From: CAZBSE01 sp964610385
Lineage (GTDB): Bacteria > Actinomycetota > Humimicrobiia > Humimicrobiales > Humimicrobiaceae
Length of the DNA: 64,000 nt
Assembly: GCA_964610385.1 (NCBI GenBank)
Contig: CAZSXW010000001.1
Location: 261,303-325,302 of the forward strand
Direction of reading: 5' to 3'
Part shown: in pieces, positions 59,945 through 64,000 of the stretch
How positions within the stretch are numbered: the first letter of the stretch is position 1
How the letters are laid out: each line of letters starts with the position of its first letter
Program-made: the position numbers and the translations under genes
The notes under the pieces: model-generated
Told to the model about the DNA's origin: nothing
Databases searched by the model: none
Seen by the model: only the letters and a program-made list of their open reading frames with translations

Positions 59945-60940
59945 ATGTTTATAAAAATAAACAAAGAAGATATTAAAAACATAATTGAGGATCTTAGAGA
60001 AGTCCAAAAATATTTTACAGAAAAGTATTACGTCGAAGATATTCTATCAAATAGCAAAATTTTTGAGATATTAATAGCAAATAATTTACATCATAAATTA
60101 ATTCCAGGTCATTCTGGCTCAAAAGACGCTGAAGACAAAAACGGAGTATATGAATATAAACATTATAAAGAATTAAGTAGTAATCACTCTTGGACATTCA
60201 ATGATTTTACAAGATCAACTATTAGTTCACTTTTAGGAATAGAAGCTGTTATATTTGCTCATATAAATGATACAATTTTCCCCTATGTTTTTGATTGGTA
60301 TTATAAAGTAAATGGAAAAATTGTAGCTAACTATCTTTTAAAAATGACAAGGACTATTAAAAATACAAGAAAAATGATAAATGTTAGTCCTAACCAGATA
60401 GAAAAATATATGGGTATTACAAAAGATTATACGACAAAAAAGGACTATCTCCAGAGTATGTATTATTCCTTACTTGAAAAAATATTTAAATCCATATCAA
60501 AACTTGAGCATTTGACAAATACAAATAATCTTCTTACAAGCAATAAGTTTTGGGAACTTGTTGTAGCAATTAATTTAAACCACAATGTGAATCCTGAGCA
60601 AGGGGGTAGAAAAGGTGCTCATGATGCATTTGATGAATTTGGCAATAATTATGAGTATAAAGTATCTAAAACCCATTCATGGCAATTCCAGGATATATCA
60701 GAAAATGTATTGAGAAAGTATCTTGAAGATAAAAAAATTATCTTGGCAATAGTAGAAAAAAGTAAAATATTAGTTAAAGATATTTACTCTGTTGAACCTA
60801 CTGAGACTGTGCAATTATTAAGAGAAAAATTAGAAGAAAAAATCATTAGATATAAAAAAAATGGAAAAGAAATCAGACGTTTGCAAACAACACTATCTAA
60901 AAGTGATCTTAAGAAACTAAAAGCAATCAAAATAATTTAA
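59945..60940 (+). CDS. Predicted restriction endonuclease with two tandem nuclease domains
   Basis: This 331-residue protein is built of two homologous halves offset by about 166 residues. Half one: SKIFEILIANNLHH (37-50), then D61-x(8)-E70-Y-K72, then SW-x-F-x-D (82-87). Half two: NKFWELVVAINLNH (200-213), D227-x(9)-E237-Y-K239, SW-x-F-x-D (245-250). The E/D...D-ExK arrangement matches a PD-(D/E)xK nuclease site, and both copies keep all acidic and lysine residues. It converges with a two-headed DNA methyltransferase gene, their 3' ends overlapping by 14 bases. A single-chain pseudo-dimeric type II enzyme for an asymmetric site is the best explanation. No close relative is recognised. Confidence 0.65.
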   Translation: MFIKINKEDIKNIIEDLREVQKYFTEKYYVEDILSNSKIFEILIANNLHHKLIPGHSGSKDAEDKNGVYEYKHYKELSSNHSWTFNDFTRSTISSLLGIEAVIFAHINDTIFPYVFDWYYKVNGKIVANYLLKMTRTIKNTRKMINVSPNQIEKYMGITKDYTTKKDYLQSMYYSLLEKIFKSISKLEHLTNTNNLLTSNKFWELVVAINLNHNVNPEQGGRKGAHDAFDEFGNNYEYKVSKTHSWQFQDISENVLRKYLEDKKIILAIVEKSKILVKDIYSVEPTETVQLLREKLEEKIIRYKKNGKEIRRLQTTLSKSDLKKLKAIKII

Positions 60941-63266
60941 GGGAAGATTTATACTCCTCTATTCTCTTTTTGCTTAATAAAAAATAGTTATAATTATTTT
61001 CAATCCCAAAAAATTTTCTACTGTTCTTTATGCAGGAAATTGGTATTGTGCCCGATCCCATAAATGGGTCTATAATTTTATCATTTTCATTTGTTAAAGC
61101 TAATATTAATCTATCCACCACATCCAAATTTTTTTGAGCCGGATGCTTCCCTATTTTTTTCTGAGAATTAGGAGTCATCGGAATATCCCAAAGGTTTCTC
61201 ATCTGTTTTCCACTGTTTATTTCTTTCATTTCATCATAATTAAAGACCCAATTCTTAGCATCCCTTTTCGAATTATTTACAGCCCAAATTATTTGTTCTG
61301 TACTTTCACAAAACATTCTTTGGGTAATATTAGGGAATGCATTCCTTTTAAACCAAATTATCGAATTGTTTATTTTCATACCTAATTCTTCAATCAAGAA
61401 CCCAATTTTATAAATGTTGTGATATGTACCAAAAACTGCAATATTTCCATTTTTTCTAACAATTCTTTTTAATTCACTAAGCCAATTTAAAGTAAATTCT
61501 AAATACTCTTTGTCTGCAAATTTATCCCACTTCTCATCAATCTTATAAAATTTTTTATTAGTCCAAAAATCATTTGATTTCAACCATCCAATCTCTTTTT
61601 TACCATCATATCCTGAAATATTATAAGGTGGATCTGTTATTGCACTGTCAAATGTATCATCCGGTATACTCTTCATTAATTCTAAAGAATCACCAAAAAA
61701 TATCTGGTTTTCAATTTTATTATCCACTAATTTCCATTTCCTGTTTTCTCCATTATAATTGGCCAATTTTTCAATAACTTTGATTATATCATTTACATTA
61801 TTAAGATTTTTCAATAAGTCCATTTCATATAATTTTTTAACCAAACCATTATCAAGAATCTCACTGATATTCAAATTTTCATTCTTATATAAATAATAAC
61901 ATAAATAATTCTTTAAAAATTCATTCACATTATATCCAGAAGTTCCTTTTACTAAAGATTTCTTCTTACTAAAGAAAAGGAAACAATCTCCTAATAATGT
62001 AGAATTCTTTGTTGTATTCTGCTTATAAGTATATTTTTTCTTTTTAATATGTTTTTGACCAACAAAATAAAATCCAATTTCTGTTAGTATTGATAAAAAC
62101 TTATCTAACTTTTTAAAATTATTCTCTTTAAAAAACAAAACGAGTTCTGAATTCTTTTTCATTAATAAATAAATTTTTTTAAATGCAACTTTAATAGCTT
62201 TTAAATAGTTTTTTTCATCACTTACTCTATATAATCTTTGGCTTTCTATAATTTCATTCTTAAAGTAACTTTTAAATCCGAAAAAGAATTCCCACAATAC
62301 CAAATATTCAGAATATGGAACCTTGTCGAAATATGGTGGATCGGCAATAATTAAATCTATACTTTCTTTGGGAATTTCATTATAATTTACCAATTGTATT
62401 GGTTTCTTTATTAGTAAATAACCATTATTGGATTTTGTTAAACTATTAAAATCACTTACCTCTTGAACATCTTCAAATCTATATTTATTCACATCATGAT
62501 TCAATCTATTAATCTTTTGCTCAACTAAATTAAATATGTTCCTATCTAAAACATTTTTTTTAGGTATCCAATATAAAAATTGCGATTGAGACTTTAAGTC
62601 AGTGAGTTTACAAAGATGCAAAACAGAACTAAAAACCATACTAATATCAGATTTTCTAAAACTCTTTGACTGTTTTAACTCAGATAACAAGACAAAATTA
62701 ATTGGACTGAACAACATAGAAATATAAGTATTTTCCCCTATTGCGATTCTTGAATTCTTGGTTAATTTTTTATCTTGATATTCTTTTTGGATATTCTTGT
62801 ATTTATAATATTTTTTTTCATATTCCTCAACTAAAACAGGGTAATCATCACTTAAAATGATCCCACAAGATTCACATACTATTTCAACTTTTTTTATTTT
62901 CAATTTTGGTACAAAGTCAAATATTGCTTTATTAAAGACACATCTCCCATTGCATTTCGGACAAGAATATTCATAGAAATCCTTATACTCTTTTTTAAGC
63001 TTCTTCAGTTTTTCCTGTGCCTTAACAACAAAATCGATATTGATACTTTCAATAGCGAACTTAGATATCGCTATAGGTAATTCGTTTATGTCTATTCCTA
63101 TAAACCTAATTTTTAATTTCTTCGAAGCTAAAAGAGAAGACCCAGAACCTAAAAAGGGATCGAGTACTATAGAATTGTTTTGACATTTATCTCTGAGGAT
63201 TTCCTCAATAACACTTGTATTTTTTTTTGACCAATAAAAATGAAAGTTCATATTAGCTTCTATCAT
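60927..63266 (-). CDS. Two-domain DNA methyltransferase (fused modification enzyme)
   Basis: This 779-residue protein contains two amino-methyltransferase domains of different classes. Domain 1 has SAM motif DPFLGSGS at 36-43 first and catalytic DPPY at 309-312 later. Between them are a zinc ribbon (C102, C105, C131, C134) and about 150 residues, as in alpha/gamma-type or COG1743-like enzymes. Domain 2 has catalytic DPPY at 545-548 first and DPFMGSGT at 733-740 last, a beta-type order. Fusion of two methylases is typical of modification of the two strands of a non-palindromic site. The neighbouring convergent gene encodes the predicted nuclease. Base specificity (N6-adenine or N4-cytosine) is open. 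Confidence 0.85.
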   Translation of the reverse strand: MIEANMNFHFYWSKKNTSVIEEILRDKCQNNSIVLDPFLGSGSSLLASKKLKIRFIGIDINELPIAISKFAIESINIDFVVKAQEKLKKLKKEYKDFYEYSCPKCNGRCVFNKAIFDFVPKLKIKKVEIVCESCGIILSDDYPVLVEEYEKKYYKYKNIQKEYQDKKLTKNSRIAIGENTYISMLFSPINFVLLSELKQSKSFRKSDISMVFSSVLHLCKLTDLKSQSQFLYWIPKKNVLDRNIFNLVEQKINRLNHDVNKYRFEDVQEVSDFNSLTKSNNGYLLIKKPIQLVNYNEIPKESIDLIIADPPYFDKVPYSEYLVLWEFFFGFKSYFKNEIIESQRLYRVSDEKNYLKAIKVAFKKIYLLMKKNSELVLFFKENNFKKLDKFLSILTEIGFYFVGQKHIKKKKYTYKQNTTKNSTLLGDCFLFFSKKKSLVKGTSGYNVNEFLKNYLCYYLYKNENLNISEILDNGLVKKLYEMDLLKNLNNVNDIIKVIEKLANYNGENRKWKLVDNKIENQIFFGDSLELMKSIPDDTFDSAITDPPYNISGYDGKKEIGWLKSNDFWTNKKFYKIDEKWDKFADKEYLEFTLNWLSELKRIVRKNGNIAVFGTYHNIYKIGFLIEELGMKINNSIIWFKRNAFPNITQRMFCESTEQIIWAVNNSKRDAKNWVFNYDEMKEINSGKQMRNLWDIPMTPNSQKKIGKHPAQKNLDVVDRLILALTNENDKIIDPFMGSGTIPISCIKNSRKFFGIENNYNYFLLSKKRIEEYKSSLKLF

Positions 63267-63292
63267 TTATACTAATTAATAAATTGTAATTG

Positions 63293-63922
63293 TCAATTTA
63301 TTCTTTTCTCTAATATTAATATTTTTTCAAGTAAATATTTAAGTCCAATATCTGTATTCATATTTTTTTTATTTGTGATAATAAAATCCCTCTTCCTCTC
63401 ATCATCAAAATAATCCATATAAATCTGGGTAGTATTTAGATTTGTATGACCTAATTGTTTCTGTATACCCCTTATTGTTTTTCCTTCTTTAAGCCATATA
63501 GTAGCTATCGAATGCCTCAAACAATGTGGATGTATATCCTTATCTGGTGCAATTTTTTTGGCATACCGCTTAACCATCTTCTGTATATAATCTGGTAAAA
63601 GTCTCTTTCCATACCGGGAGCAAAATAAGTATCTGCTATTTGGTCTTATCTCTTTCCACTTATCAATATAATGGAATAAATATCCTGGAACATATACTAT
63701 TCTTGAACTTTTTCTTTTTGCATTATTTACTCTAATTGCACTATCCTTTTCTTTTATATCCGATAACTTTAAGTTTAACAATTCAGATACTCTCAATCCT
63801 GCATAGCATAGTACAGCAAGGATAGCTCTATTTCTTATACCAGATTTGTATTTAGGATCTGGGGTATTAACTAATCCATCAAGTTCTTCCCTTGTCCTAA
63901 AGATTTCTATTACTTTTTTCAT
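63293..63922 (-). CDS. Short tyrosine recombinase (XerC/D-like catalytic domain)
   Basis: This 209-residue protein consists essentially of the phage-integrase catalytic domain. R44 lies in AGLRVSELL, a Lys-containing beta hairpin near 70 follows, and H133-x-x-R136 lies in HPHCLRH. H159 in LGHTNLNTTQIY and Tyr168 as nucleophile complete the set. The usual N-terminal core-binding domain is missing. It is immediately upstream of the methyltransferase gene, 26 bases away in the same direction, and may mobilise the restriction cassette. Confidence 0.85.
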   Translation of the reverse strand: MKKVIEIFRTREELDGLVNTPDPKYKSGIRNRAILAVLCYAGLRVSELLNLKLSDIKEKDSAIRVNNAKRKSSRIVYVPGYLFHYIDKWKEIRPNSRYLFCSRYGKRLLPDYIQKMVKRYAKKIAPDKDIHPHCLRHSIATIWLKEGKTIRGIQKQLGHTNLNTTQIYMDYFDDERKRDFIITNKKNMNTDIGLKYLLEKILILEKRIN

Positions 63923-64000
63923 AAAAGTATCATAAATTTATGAAGATATTATTTATATAAATAAATAATATTTATAATACTATTATATAATAAATCTTTT
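63923..64000. other. A+T-rich right-edge sequence
   Basis: The last 78 bases are almost pure A+T with short inverted repeats and contain no recognisable gene or attachment site. The integrase promoter probably lies here or beyond the window. Confidence 0.3.

Larger units (their letters stand above)
51734..64000. mobile_element. Integrated mobile island inserted in tadA, right end beyond the window
   Basis: The left boundary is the point where tadA homology stops, within the last codons of the serine recombinase. The content is typical accessory DNA: a recombinase, DUF2958, small unknown genes, lipoproteins, an XRE pseudogene, FRG and DUF3800 proteins, an odd tRNA, restriction-modification-like genes and a tyrosine recombinase. 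The DNA is visibly more A+T-rich towards the right. The 5' part of tadA should flank the other end and was not found up to 64,000, so the element is longer than 12.2 kb or has been rearranged. Confidence 0.75.

Noticed and set aside
1..64000. CRISPR arrays, rRNA genes, replication origin
   Set aside because: No regularly spaced repeats, no 16S/23S/5S sequence and no DnaA-box cluster were seen on reading both strands.

Overview
The window is 64 kb of A+T-rich bacterial chromosome. The gene content suggests an anaerobic, Gram-positive-type organism. It carries the Rex redox repressor, a LytR-CpsA-Psr cell-wall protein, GAF-ANTAR and PadR regulators, good GGAGG-type ribosome binding sites, Tad/Flp pilus genes and a metV-metF pair typical of Wood-Ljungdahl-type C1 metabolism. 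A Clostridia-like Bacillota or a low-GC Actinomycetota-related lineage would fit, but no rRNA or ribosomal marker is present, so the taxon is left open.

Positions 1-29,900 are mixed housekeeping and regulatory modules. From the left: a truncated family 2 glycosyltransferase, class II fructose-bisphosphate aldolase, an orphan GAF-ANTAR regulator, tRNA-Glu, a thioredoxin-like/permease/ArsR operon, and a secreted beta-propeller/PKD protein. Next is a six-gene leftward operon (MvhD-like, metV, metF, a divergent glutamate-synthase-like Fe-S flavoprotein, the true glutamate synthase catalytic subunit, and its amidotransferase/GXGXG subunit). It has a strong promoter and a terminator-like hairpin in its leader. 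Then follow a membrane methyltransferase, a TIGR04076 protein, a PadR-regulated membrane protein, a 7TM-PAS-GGDEF-HD-GYP protein, an isopropylmalate-dehydrogenase-type enzyme, an XRE-controlled cluster of three membrane proteins with a perfect 13-bp inverted-repeat operator, a flavin reductase, a B12-radical SAM protein (DUF4070/HpnP type) with a CrtO-like acyltransferase, galT, a small zincin and a DUF89 protein.

Positions 30,000-51,700 hold lon, then a leftward purine operon (purB-purL-purF-purM-purN-purH), a LytR-CpsA-Psr protein, Rex, a methyltransferase, ssb and a Tad pilus locus (Flp pilin, two TadE/TadG-like pseudopilins, TadB, TadC and the 3' third of the TadA ATPase). Between the pilin and tadC lies a rightward gene for a secreted CAP protein. 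Its leader contains an elaborate candidate structured RNA followed by an intrinsic terminator only 11 nt before the start codon.

From about 51,734 to the right edge the DNA is a mobile island. A serine recombinase gene ends inside tadA, exactly where the conserved DRIVVGE Walker-B region begins, and the 5' part of tadA is not in the window. The island carries DUF2958, small unknown proteins, two lipoproteins, a frameshifted XRE regulator, FRG-domain and DUF3800 proteins, a slightly degenerate tRNA-Tyr, two nuclease-like genes, a two-headed DNA methyltransferase and a short tyrosine recombinase.

The most novel-looking items are these. (1) A convergent restriction-modification pair: the predicted endonuclease is an internal tandem duplication of a D-x(8-9)-E-Y-K nuclease domain, and the methylase fuses two different methyltransferase domains. 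(2) Interruption of tadA by a recombinase element, which could be a reversible pilus switch. (3) The structured leader RNA of the CAP gene. (4) Linkage of metVF/mvhD to a split glutamate synthase with a divergent second flavoprotein.
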